DNA from: Neostapfia colusana
Taxonomy: Eukaryota; Streptophyta; Magnoliopsida; Poales; Poaceae
Assembly (NCBI GenBank): GCA_030760725.1
Contig: JASWHV010000001.1
Coordinates: 23,743,928-23,807,927, forward strand
Length of the DNA: 64,000 nt
Direction of reading: 5' to 3'
Under the pieces are notes generated by a model, which was not told the DNA's origin, did no database searches, and saw only the letters and a program-made list of their open reading frames with translations. Below, in pieces: positions 48,201 through 59,684 of this stretch (within the stretch, counting starts at the first letter, position 1; every line of letters begins with the position of its first letter). The position numbers and the translations under genes were made by a program.

Positions 48201-49250
48201 GCCCTGCCCGTGTCGATTGAGGACCGATCCGTGTGCAGCCCTGCTGAACAAGTATTGAACGTACCGAAGGCATATCGGATATATGGGCCCCGATAAACCG
48301 ATGTAGCCTAAACCTCCGGGCGTCGAGGCATAGCACACCGATTTATAGGTGTAGGTTGAGGGCAGCAAGGTGGAAATCTGCCAACGGGCATAGAGAGATG
48401 CTCCGTGTGGGGAACCTCCTGCTCGTTTCGGTGCGACCGGTTCGACGTTTGGGCTGTTGGGTGAAAGGTTGTCCCGTACGACATCGAGTGAGCGTGCTGT
48501 GCAGCTCCACGGATGGGCGTACGTGACGTGCTCTTTGGGTTTCCCTGCAGGTGTATATCGAGTCGATTCGCCGTCCCTCGCGGTGACGAGTACCGCTTGT
48601 TCACTGTGTCGTAACGTAGACTAATGGATGAAATATGTTGATTCAATGATGCTGATTGATATAATTGTATTGCTACATGTGTGCCACCAAATACTGCTTA
48701 CTAAATTTCAGATTTCATGAACTGTTAACTTGTTGCTAAAAGATGAACTAAGGATGAACTTGTAGGCGTGTCCTTTTGCTGAAATGTTACTATCCTATGT
48801 CCATGGTACCCCTCATGTAGAGTTTCATGCTTAGGTGAGTCGGTTAAGCCTTGCTGAGCCTTCGTGCTCACGGTTGCTGCTTAAGTGTTTTTCAGGTGAG
48901 GAGCCACCCACGGACCCGGAGTACGAGTCCACCGGCGAGGGTTACCCTCCGTCGGGGACCACGGCTGAGTGGGAGCCGTACACGCCGCGCTGAGCTGAGG
49001 AGTGCAGCTAGTGTGGGTTGCCCTAGGGCTGGGCAACCAACTTTTGCTAAATAGCGGGCGTGAGTTGTATAGTGTAGTCTTCCGCTGTGTAATATAAACA
49101 ATAGTTGTAACTGAAGTTTGTACCTGTTTGTACAGTTTCAGTTGTTTTTCCCATGTAATATATTATGTTCTTATGACGTGTGCTGTCGGGTGTCGCATCG
49201 CGTGGCACCACCCTCTGCGATCCTGGATGAGCGGATTCCGGTCCGCCACA
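45258..49250 (+). mobile_element. 5' LTR of E
   Basis: TGTAAAAGCCC to GTCCGCCACA. AT-rich first 600 bp, GC-rich block about 45860-46920 with no conserved protein, AT-rich segment with many octamer-like repeats of AATTTGAA, split ORF 47793-48993, GTCTTCCGCTGT at 49077. No host gene. Confidence 0.95.
47793..48993 (+). other. Predicted split ORF inside the E 5' LTR (exons 47793-47870 and 48896-48993)
   Basis: Exon a (78 bp) follows AACGTGTAG, ends CAAG|GCAAGC, is phase 1 at both ends and open; it reads VEEETPEVLDFL, ending LTPDQQQQ. Intron of 1,025 bp ends GTTTTTCAG. Exon b completes Gly (G+GT) and reads GEEPPTDPEYEST near its start and AEWEPYTPR at its end, then TGA (48991-48993). Hairpin TGAGC-CTTCGT-GCTCA (48855-48870) lies 26 bp before the exon. 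No ATG is in exon a, so an upstream exon, probably in the GC-rich block, must supply the start; I could not place it. Product unknown: small, acidic, no membrane segment. Confidence 0.6.
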
Positions 49251-51093
49251 GCCTGGTATCAGAGCTGCAGTGGGGATAGCACAGTACTAAAGGACTGCAT
49301 TATGGGAAAAACTTAGGTATACGGTGAGGATTCGGTAGTTGCCCAAGTAAGGACTATATTAGCATAGTTACTTAAAGTGGCAAAGACTAACTTATGTGTT
49401 ATAATTCTGAATTTCAATTATGTAACGACGCACCTACGCTCTGGTAAGTATGGTAAGGAACGCCACCGAAAGCGGTTCAATTTCGGTTAGCTCTCCCTGA
49501 CGAGGGACGTGGTTCAGGGATTGATCTCACAGCTTGGTGTGAGACGTTAATATGAACCTCTTGGACTCTTCATGTCCCTGAGTTCATATGAAACGCTGAT
49601 CCCTAGCGTGCATTAGGCAAGTAAGCGGAGACCCCACCGCGTGGTCAGTAACGCGAGAATGTGTTCGTCTGGGAATAGCCCAGGAGGACATACGCAGCGC
49701 TTGCCATCGGCGTGCCCTGCAGGACAGTAGGTGGTATCTGTTGGGTTGATAACATTCCCAACCGTGATGACCCGTTCATGACATACTCGGGTTCCCCGTC
49801 GTGTGGTGTTGAAACACGATCACGTGCCTTGAGACGTGACTTAGCTCAAGGACGGCCGTATGACAATGATACGGGCGTTTGTATTTACTTCAATTATGGA
49901 ACTGCCTGAAATGAATAACCATTGAGTGCACCATTATTGTGTGGTCTTCTGCAGGTACTAACCACGTATGTGTCCGTGTAGAAAACGTGTGCGAGAGACC
50001 GTTTAGTGCCACATTTGAGACGTATATGCCGGTATGATCCGGGTAGGATTTTCTTTTGTGAGGAACGTAGTACCGAGATATGGTAGGCATATGCATGAGA
50101 GTAATGATAACAAAGAATTAAAATCTATAGGTTCAACATTTAGGACCCTGGTTGGGTATAAGAATGGGATAGTGGAGCAGTATAGCCAAAAGTATGAAAA
50201 GCAGAGTGCTCTGTTTTGGGCAGCACGTTTGCTGATCTTCAACAGGGCATAACTCACAGGTCTTTTAGCCCAGGGAGGTGTGCTATATAGTTCTGGAAAG
50301 GTATTCAAGTCCTCTACAACTTTGTTGTAGACTTCCAGAGCTGAAACTCACTTGAAGATGGCTTAAAGCCCAGAGAAATGTAAACTGTCCAGAACCAGGG
50401 CAGAGTAAAACATCCTCTGAACTGATCTGTTTTTCAAATATAACTCCCAGTAGAAAAATCTAAAATTGTCATATAATACATCCTTAGAAAGAGTAGAAGA
50501 TGTGAGACATCTTTGCAATTCAAAGTTTCTGAAGTTTCAGCACGGAAATTAGTGGAAATCAGGGTTGAAAACAGTCACTTCCAAGGGAGGTGCTGTTAAA
50601 ATTCTTCCAGAAATTCTGCTAACTTTGAATTAGCATAACTTTTTAATCAAAGCTGAACTGGGGGCAAATGAGTACTCGTTGGAAAGATACTGAAGTTAAC
50701 TTGAACTTTGGTATTCAACTTGAGTCATGAAAATGCCCAGAACCAGATCAAAACTTGGAATAGGTAGCAACTGGTCATTCTGACAGAAGAATGACAGTTG
50801 AACTCATTGAAAAGGGTGTTGTACCCTAAGGGTGTTATACGTGATGACAACGCAATAATAATGTCTCGTAGAGACCAAACCCAGTTATGGTGAGCTTCCA
50901 AAGAGGGGGTTCATCAAGTTGGATTAAACTAACTTGTGTTTGGTCTGGTAATGGTGTAGCTTGTGCAAAGTTATTACATTATCTACTTACGAGATATTTC
51001 GCATGTTTTGTTGTCATAATGTTTTTCCGCCCAGTTCTATTGGACTGCATGCAAAATGTTGCGGGACTGATGTTTAATGTCGTATGGTTGCAG
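49251..51093 (+). other. E leader and primer binding site
   Basis: GCC then TGGTATCAGAGC (49254-49265). 49430-50090 is related to the B and D leaders (GTACTAACCACG, TTTAGTGCCAC, GAACGTAGTACCGA). 50100-51090 is AT-rich and ends ATGGTTGCAG directly before the gag ATG at 51094. No orf0. No gene. Confidence 0.88.
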
Positions 51094-54000
51094 ATGGTTC
51101 GTACTAGGACCACGCACGAGGTTGGTGGCTCTAGCCAAGGTGGGGGCGATGACTCCCAGCCACCGGCCTACGACAGCCCCGCAGCAGCAGCCACCACCGC
51201 CGCCTCCGCTTACTCTAGCGGATGTGATAGCGGCATTGGTGGGAGGTCGTGAGGAGCAGACCGACCTGCTCCGCACGATCGTGCAGAATACGTCCCAGGC
51301 GGGAGGACGTCAAGAGCGAGGGCCTCGTGAGCCCCGCGAAGTGTCGTACTCGGATTTCATGAGTACGCACCCTCCGGTGTTCACCGAAGCTGAAGAACCA
51401 CTGGAGGCGGACAACTGGCTGCGGACTATCGAGTCCAAGTTCGGGCTGCTCCAGTGTACGGAGCGGCAGAAGACACTGTTCGCAGCACAGCAGCTCCACG
51501 GTGCCGCTGGTGCGTGGTGGGCGAATTATGTCGCCTCACGTCCGGCTGGCCATGCCGTGGAATGGCAAGAGTTCCGGGAGGCGTTCCGCGCCTATCACAT
51601 TCCTCCCGGAATAATGAAGAGAAAGTTCCAAGAATTTTTGGAACTGAAGCAGGGCGGGAGGAGTGCCCACGATTACTCCCGTGCCTTCAACCATCTGGCG
51701 CAGTATGCGTCAGACTACATCTCCACGGAGGAGAAGAAGAGGGAGCACTTCTATCGGGGGTTACACCCCGAAATGAAGACCCACCTCGTACAATGGAACC
51801 GCGGCACATTCAACGACCTAGTCAATGCCGCCATCATGCAAGAGGACGCTCAGCGGGAGTTAGCAGCTGAGCAGAGGAAGCGCAGCGCTCCACCTAGCAG
51901 CGGTGGGAGTGGCGCTCCCCAGAAGTACCGTATGGTGTATCGGACACCATCCGGGCAGCAGTGGCAACCACCGGCGCGACCGCAACGGTTCGGGGGACGT
52001 CCCTTTCAGGCACCTCCGTTCCGTCCGCCGGTGCCACCACCAAGACAGCAACAACAGACGGTACCCCGGGCGTTTCCACCGCCACAACGCGCCCCGGGTT
52101 TCCGACTACCGATCAGCGGGGGACCGCCCCGTTTCACCTGCTTCACGTGTGGCCAGGCGGGCCACTTTGCGAAGGACTGTCCCCAGGGGCAGCAGAGTAG
52201 CGGGCAAGCCCAGTTTCAGGGCGGTGCTCGAGGCCGACCTCCGGCGAAGAAGGTTGGTCAGCGGACTGGAGGCGTCCGCAACCTCGACAATGAGGACGCC
52301 CCAGAGGGAGACAACGTGCTGGCGGGTACGTTTACTCTCAACCATGAAGCCATCGTCATATTATTTGATTCGGGTGCAACCCACAGCTTTATAAGTGCAT
52401 CCTATGTGGCTAAACATCAATTGCAAGTCTTTCCAACCGACTGCACTTATATGATCTGCTCACCGGGAGGGAAGATTTCAGCTAATATGATGATTCCAAA
52501 GGCACCTCTGTGCTTAGGTGGGAAACTATATCCCACCACCTTGGTAATCCTTATGGGACAAAAGATTGATGCAATCTTAGGGATGTCATGGCTGCAATAC
52601 CATGGCGCTGTCCTAGAGACTCGGACACGGACGGTTCACTTAAATTCTCCATTCCACCGTCCACATTCCATGGTATTAGACACGCCAATCCGGGAAGTTT
52701 TAGCAATTAATAATGCTGAAGTTCTCAAGTTAGAAGACATTCCCGTAGTCCGGGAGTATCCCGACGTGTTCCCGGACGATCTTCCGGGCATGCCACCTGA
52801 GCGGGATGTCGAGTTCAAGATTGAGCTCGCACCCGGGACTACGCCCATATCACGGAGACCATACAAGATGGCTCCAAATGAGCTGGCTGAACTAAAAGAA
52901 CAGCTCAATGATCTGTTGAGCAAGGGTTTCATTCGGCCGAGTTCCTCGCCTTGGGGATGCTCGGCGCTATTCGTGAAGAAGAAGGATGAGACCCTGAGGC
53001 TGTGTGTGGATTACCGGCCGCTCAACGCCGTCACCATCAAGAATAAGTACCCACTGCCCCGTATTGACATCTTGTTTGATCAACTTGTGGGGGCAAGTGT
53101 ATTCTCAAAGATGGACCTTCGCTCTGGATATCACCAGATCAAGATCCGGGCGGAGGATATCCCGAAGACGGCGTTCTCGACGAGATACGGCTTATACGAA
53201 TATCTCGTCATGTCCTTTGGTCTCACAAATGCTCCAGCCCATTTCATGTATCTCATGAACTCGGTGTTCATGCCGGAGCTGGACAAGTTCGTGGTAGTGT
53301 TCATCGACGATATCTTGGTTTACTCCAAGACAGAAGCCGAGCATGCCGAACACTTACGGATCGTTCTTCAACGATTGCGAGACCACAAGCTCTACGCCAA
53401 GTTCAGCAAATGCGAATTTTGGATCAGCCAAGTGCCATTCTTGGGACATATCATCTCAGCTGAAGGCATTGCGGTTGACCCAAGTAAAATCGAGCAAGTG
53501 TTGAAATGGAAAGCTCCCACTTCAGTTCATGAAGTCAGAAGCTTCCTCGGGTTAGCGGGATACTACCGGAGATTCATTCCAAGTTTCTCCAAGCTCGCTA
53601 AGCCGATGACAGAGTTGCTGAAGAAAGGGACAAAATATGTTTGGAACACGGCGTGTGAAGGAGCGTTCCGAACACTGGTGAAGCATCTCACAACAGCCCC
53701 GGTATTAGCTCAGCCGGATACAACAAAGCCCTTCGACGTGTATTGTGACGCGTCCGGTATTGGGCTCGGCTGCGTGTTGATGCAGGAAGGACGTGTGGTC
53801 GCTTATGGCTCACGCCAACTTCGGAACCATGAGCAGCACTACCCGACTCACGATCTTGAACTTGCTGCCGTGGTGTTGGCGCTGAAAATGTGGAGGCACT
53901 ATCTCCTGGGGAACTTGGTGCATCTCTACACCGACCACAAGAGCTTGAAATACATTTTTACCCAGAAGGAGCTGAACATGAGGCAGAGGAGGTGGTTAGA

Positions 54001-55620
54001 ACTGATCAAAGATTATGAGATTGAGATCCATTACCACCCCGGCAAGGCGAATGTGGTTGCCGACGCGCTGAGTCGGAAATCACATGTCCATCACCTCACC
54101 ATTACACCGGTGGAGGAGGAAGAGCCAAGTTTATACTTGGTTCCTTATGGATCGCTGTACAACCTTGCCCTCGTCCCTACTATTAGGGAGGACATCATTG
54201 CAGCTCAGAAAAATGATAAAGGCATGGCACATCTCCGGAGACGAATTGACAATGGGGAGATCAAATGTTTCCGGAAAGATGGTGAGGGGACGTTGTGGTT
54301 CAATGACCGCATAGTCGTACCCCGAGATATGGAGTTGAGGAAAAAGATCCTCGATGAAGCTCACTTGTCCAAATACTCCATTCATCCGGGCAGCAACAAA
54401 ATGTACCAAGATTTGAAAAAGAAATTTTGGTGGACACGGATGAAGCGGGAGGTAGCTAAGTACGTATCCGAGTGCGATACGTGTAGACGAGTGAAAGCTG
54501 ATCACATGAAGAAATCAGGGCTGTTGCAACCCCTGAAGATCCCGGCATGGAAATGGGAAGATGTGAGCATGGATTTCATTGTGGGATTACCCCTAACAGC
54601 CAACAAGCATGATTCCATATGGTAATCGTTGATCGGTTAACCAAGACGGCTCACTTCATTCCGGTAAATACACGTTACAATGCCGGCAAATATGCGGAGC
54701 TATACATAGCGAAGATTCTATGCCTATACGGGGTACCCAAGACCATTGTCTCAGATCGAGGTGCATTATTTGTATCTCGCTTTTGGGAGCAGCTACACGC
54801 TGCATTGGGTACTAAGTAGATCAGGAGCTCCGCTTATCACCCTCAGACAGATGGCCAGACAGAAAGGGTGAATCAAGTCCTGGAAGACATGTTGAGAGCA
54901 TGTGCCATCCACCATGGTAGGAATTGGGATGATCACCTACCATTGGCGGAATTCTCGTACAACAACGGTTATCAGGCGAGTATCAAGATGGCACCTTACG
55001 AAGCTCTCTACGGTCGTAAATGCCGCACCCCATTAAATTGGTGCGAGTCCGGTGAAAGGGTCACATTCGGAGTTGATTTGGTGAACGACGCCGAAGAGCG
55101 CGTTCGGACAATTCAAGCCAATTTGAAGGCCGCTCAATCCCGGCAAAAGAGCTACGCTGATAAGAGGCGTAGGCCGTTGCACTGTGACGTTGGGGAACAC
55201 GTGTACCTCCGCGTGTCTCCAATGAAGGGCGTGCACCGATTCGGTGTGAAGGGGAAGCTCGCTCCCCGTTTTATTGGACCCTACGCTATCACCGAGAAGT
55301 GTGGACCAGCGGCGTATCGATTGGAACTACCGGCATCTCTGGCTGGTGTCCATGATATCTTCCATGTTTCGCAATTGCGAAAATGCTTGAAGCATACAGC
55401 TGCTGTTCCTACCGAAGACATCGGCGAGCTGAAACCGGATTTAACATATGATGAATATCCGGTGGGAATTCTTGATGAGAAAGCCAGAACCACACGCAGC
55501 AGAACGTTGTGGTTCTACAAAATACTCTGGAGCAACCACACCGCCGAAGAAGCGACGTGGGAGAGCGAAGAGTTCCTTCGCTCAAATTACCCGGAGTTCA
55601 TGGCTTCTCAACACGGGTAA
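51094..55620 (+). pseudogene. E gag-pol polyprotein (three lesions)
   Basis: Gag ATG at 51094 (MVRTRTTHEVGGSS) follows TTGCAG; a small frame change near 51160-51185 leads into the main frame, open to 54622. Order: proline-rich segment, capsid (WLRTIESKFGLLQ, HGAAGAWWANYV), CCHC knuckle (CFTCGQAGHFAKDC, 52139-52180), protease (LFDSGATHSFIS, ILGMSWLQYHG), RT (FIRPSSSPWGCS, active site FIDDILVYSK near 53300), RNase H (YCDASGIGLG, TDHKSLKYI, VVADALSRK), integrase HHCC (IHPGSNKMY, CDTCRRVK) and SMDFIVGLP. One G is missing at about 54622, then VSDRGALF, a TAG at 54817-54819 where B has Leu, QTDGQTERVNQVLE, and a chromodomain-like end (ILWSNHTAEEATWESEEFL) to TAA at 55620. All catalytic residues seen are kept. 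Retrotransposition in trans would still be possible. Confidence 0.93.
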
Positions 55621-55686
55621 GTCCCTATTACATCGCTGTCTCTTCTTTTATAATCTCGGGACGAGATTCCTTTAAGGGGGGAGGGA
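55621..55686 (+). other. E hairpin and polypurine tract
   Basis: 55652-55668 is AATCTCG-GGA-CGAGATT. The polypurine run AAGGGGGGAGGGA (55674-55686) directly precedes the 3' LTR and would prime plus-strand DNA synthesis. Confidence 0.88.
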
Positions 55687-58600
55687 TGTAAAAGCCCAAG
55701 AAAAGGGACTTGCAAAAACTTTTCTTCACCTCACAACACCACAGTTTTTATTGTGGACACCTTAGGAAATGTTGTGAAGAGCATATAACCTCCATCAAAA
55801 GAATGATTAGAGGGGAAAGCCTTCACTTTCACAAAGTAGGGTTTCTACACATGAACATGAGAGGTTGAGCTCACCCCTAGTATTTAAAAAGTCTTGGGAA
55901 GGTTCAGTCCAAAGCTCATGCAAATTCAACACTTTTTGAGGCACTTTTGGGTTATTTCAAAAAGAGGCCAATTTGAATGTAAATTCAAATTGCAGCAACT
56001 TTCATCACCCAACTTTAAAAGTTAGCTCCATATCTATACTCAGCACATTTTTCTGAGTAAACCCACCAATTTTCATCTCCATTGGAGCTCATGTTGTCAA
56101 GAGCTAAATTTGCAAGAATTCAAAACTGAATTTGAATTTCACTTTAAATATGAACCACATTTAACCAAACAAAGTTTGAATTTGAGAATTCAAATTCAAA
56201 CAAAGACTTGGGAGCTAAGTCTCACATTAAATTGTGAGTAGCTGGTGGGATAATTAGCAAAAACAGAAAAGAAATATTAGGGAAAAAGAAGAAAGGGGGA
56301 GACCCACAGGTCAGTGGCACACAGGAGGGGCAGTCGGTTGCTGCAGCCGACCCCGACTTCGCGCGCAAGCCAGGGAACGGCGGCGAGCCACCGAGGCAGC
56401 GATCGGCCACCTCACGGTGCAAAACCGCGGCTTAAAGGCCAGCGCACAGCCCACGCCGCCTTCCTCCTGCTTTCCAAACGAGAACCCCCCCTACCGAGCT
56501 CCTTCCTCGTTTCCGCGCGAGCACAGAAACGCCGCCCTCTCTGATCGCCGGCGTCCGGCCAGCACAGGCGCGCTCGTGCCCGACGAGCCACACAAGAAAG
56601 GACCGCCTTAAGGTGCTGATTCTTCTAGTCCCTACCGTTCTTCATTTCATGGGCTGTCGAGGGAGTATTTCGCCGGGAAAGCTTCGGGTGTCTTGAGACC
56701 GAGCTCCCACAAAATCCCAAAATTCGTGGGGGTTAGCTCATCACCGGGCAAACCGAGTCATGCACACGCTCTATACACGGCCACGACCACCTAGGATCGA
56801 AAACCAGTAAAAACCGTGGGCTAGGTTTACGGTTCTTTGAAGTTTTCTGAAGCACAGCCGATATCCGGCCTAGGTCGCCGGTGAGGTCATAGTTACCGCC
56901 GTTTTCACGGGGATCAGTGTCCATGTCCGTGACCAGCAGGTTTCAGCGGAGCTCCCCGAGCAAACCGCATCGAAAAAGGTGCGTGGGATGCCGAGTTGGA
57001 CGTCGCCGGTGAGCTCCCGGCCGCTGTTGCCGTCGGGAGCACTGTTCCGGTGGTTGTCAAGTTCTGGGGAGGGCACCACCGTGTTCCTCAGGCCGAGATA
57101 GGCACTGGCGGCGAGATTCAGCAAGCTCCGAGGACCGGAACCCGTCTCCTGCGAGTGCTCCGGCGAGCTTGGCGGCGGGGTCGCGCGGGTGGCCGGAGGA
57201 GGACGAAGGGGTAGGCCCCACGCGTCAGTGGTTGGAGATAAATGGGTGGGATTCTCTGTGGTCCGGGATCCAGTGCGGCCGCGCGGGAAGTAGTCTGTGA
57301 CCCCGTGTGGCTCGGCTCCAGCGGTCGACACGTGTACGTGGACCCACCCGCAGGATTTAAACATTTATGGAATTTCCAGTTTTAGTGCAAACTTTAGAGC
57401 TCCATAACTTCTGCTAGGAAGCTCCAAATTTAGTGATTCAAATTGGGTTGGATTCATCTTGCCTAGCTCTGTCCAGATATACAACCCAATTTGTATGAAA
57501 CCCATTAATTAATTCTGGAAAATTCTATAAAACTTTTCAGCAAAAGAATTTTTGAGGGAGTTTGGTTAATCCAAAAATCCCCAAATTTTGCCAGGATGTT
57601 CTTTAGGACATTAGTAAACCCCTGTAAAAGTTTCAGACCATTTGGAGTTAATTTGGTCAGAGCAATTCTAATTGGAAGGTGCTGTGTTCATTTGAATACA
57701 GAAACATTTTCAGAGAATTTCCAAAACTTGGAAATTCAATTCTGGGCAAACCTTGACTCCAAAAATGCTAGGAAAATTCATGCAAACTCTAGGAGCTATA
57801 ATTGAAATTATAGTTCACTAAGTTGGGTATGAACAGGGGTATTACCTCAGGATAAATTCTTCCTTGCTGATTTGCCAAGAGAATTATTCTGAGCAAACCA
57901 CTCCATGAAAAGTGCTAATGTTTGGTCCAGAGAGTTTTCTTGTGACAAGGAACTCACACAAAAATTCTCAGCTCCATTGGAGCTCTAGATCACCACTGTC
58001 CTGTTTAACCACTTAAGGGGTTAATATGGAAAAGGGGGAAAACCACTTAGCATTTAACCATGTGATTAAGTCCAAGCCAAACCACCAACACCAGTTCATA
58101 TTTAAATTCTTAATCAAAGTTCCAGGTGTTAGAGGCTGGTTATTAGAACTAATAGTAGAAGTCTTACTCTAAAACTCACATTTGCATCTAAATTAACATG
58201 TAGTATTTCACTAACGTGTAGCCGTTGAAGAAGAGACTCCGGAAGTGCTGGACTTCCTCCTTCCGGACGAAGAACTAACTCCCGACCAGCAGCAACAAGG
58301 CAAGCCCCGGTTTGCATTAACCCTTTTATAAGTCTTACTTTGTTTACATGTGTCATATGAAGTATGGATGTGCATTAGGTATAGGATGAATGAAACCCCA
58401 CTTGCATAACCAAAGGTTCCTAAAAGAGTGAGGGTAGTGTCAAGGACCTCGAGTAGACAGGCTATGCTTAATGAGTCATAGGACTTCGGTACAAGTCGAG
58501 TAGTTGGAATCTACTCGCGAGATAGGTTTGGGACACACGGGTTCGGTTGAGTGATGTGAGATCACTTTAGTAATGAAAATGAGACTAGGCAGGGGCTAGG

Positions 58601-59679
58601 GCGCAGCAAGAGAGAGTCTTGTGTGCGCGGCCCTGCCCGTGTCGATTGAGGACCGATCCGTGTGCAGCCCTGCTGAACAAGTATTGAACGTACCGAAGGC
58701 ATATCGGATATATGGGCCCCGATAAACCGATGTAGCCTAAACCTCCGGGCGTCGAGGCATAGCACACCGATTTATAGGTGTAGGTTGAGGGCAGCAAGGT
58801 GGAAATCTGCCAACGGGCATAGAGAGATGCTCCGTGTGGGGAACCTCCTGCTCGTTTCGGTGCGACCGGTTCGACGTTTGGGCTGTTGGGTGAAAGGTTG
58901 TCCCGTACGACATCGAGTGAGCGTGCTGTGCAGCTCCACGGATGGACGTACGTGACGTGCTCTTTGGGTTTCCCTGCAGGTGTATATCGAGTCGATTTGC
59001 CGTCCCTCGCGGTGACGAGTACCGCTTGTTCACTGCGTCGTAACGTAGACTAATGGATGAAATATGTTGATTCAATGATGCTGATTGATATAATTGTATT
59101 GCTACATGTGTGCCACCAAATACTGCTTACTAAATTTCAGATTTCATGAACTGTTAACTTGTTGCTAAAAGATGAACTAAGGATGAACTTGTAGGCGTGT
59201 CCTTTTGCTGAAATGTTACTATCCTATGTCCATGGTACCCCTCATGTAGAGTTTCATGCTTAGGTGAGTCGGTTAAGCCTTGCTGAGCCTTCGTGCTCAC
59301 GGTTGCTGCTTAAGTGTTTTTCAGGTGAGGAGCCACCCACGGACTCGGAGTACGAGTCCACCGGCGAGGGTTACCCTCCGTCGGGGACCACGGCTGAGTG
59401 GGAGCCGTACACGCCGCGCTGAGCTGAGGAGTGCAGCTAGTGTGGGTTGCCCTAGGGCTGGGCAACCAACTTTTGCTAAATAGCGGGCGTGAGTTGTATA
59501 GTGTAGCCTTCCGCTGTGTAATATAAACAATAGTTGTAACTGAAGTTTGTACCTGTTTGTACAGTTTCAGTTGTTTTTCCCATGTAATATATTATGTTCT
59601 TATGACGCGTGCTGTCGGGTGTCGCATCGCGTGGCACCACCCTCTGCGATCCTGGATGAGCGGATTCCGGTCCGCCACA
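55687..59679 (+). mobile_element. 3' LTR of E
   Basis: 3,993 bp, colinear with the 5' LTR without indels. Differences are scattered single bases, mostly transitions. No host gene. Confidence 0.96.
58222..59422 (+). other. Predicted split ORF inside the E 3' LTR (exons 58222-58299 and 59325-59422)
   Basis: Copy of 47793-48993. Exon a is identical; exon b has one change (CCG to TCG, Pro to Ser). The donor, hairpin and acceptor are intact. Confidence 0.58.
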
Positions 59680-59684
59680 GAGAG

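Larger units (their letters stand above)
45258..59679 (+). mobile_element. Complete young LTR retrotransposon E (Ty3/gypsy chromovirus, Tekay/Del-like)
   Basis: 14.4-kb plus-strand element with two LTRs of identical length (3,993 bp) and perfect target duplications GAGAG at 45253-45257 and 59680-59684. I count about 18-20 differences between the LTRs (near 0.5%), so it is by far the youngest datable insertion. Primer site TGGTATCAGAGC at 49254-49265; polypurine tract at 55674-55686. Gag-pol is nearly whole. Domain order is gag, protease, RT, RNase H, integrase, chromodomain. Confidence 0.96.

Noticed and set aside
51077..51093. ATG at 51077 as the start of E gag
   Set aside because: The ATG at 51094 directly follows a splice-acceptor-like end and its product matches the starts of D and B gag. 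The 51077 frame is open only by chance upstream of the proline-rich segment.
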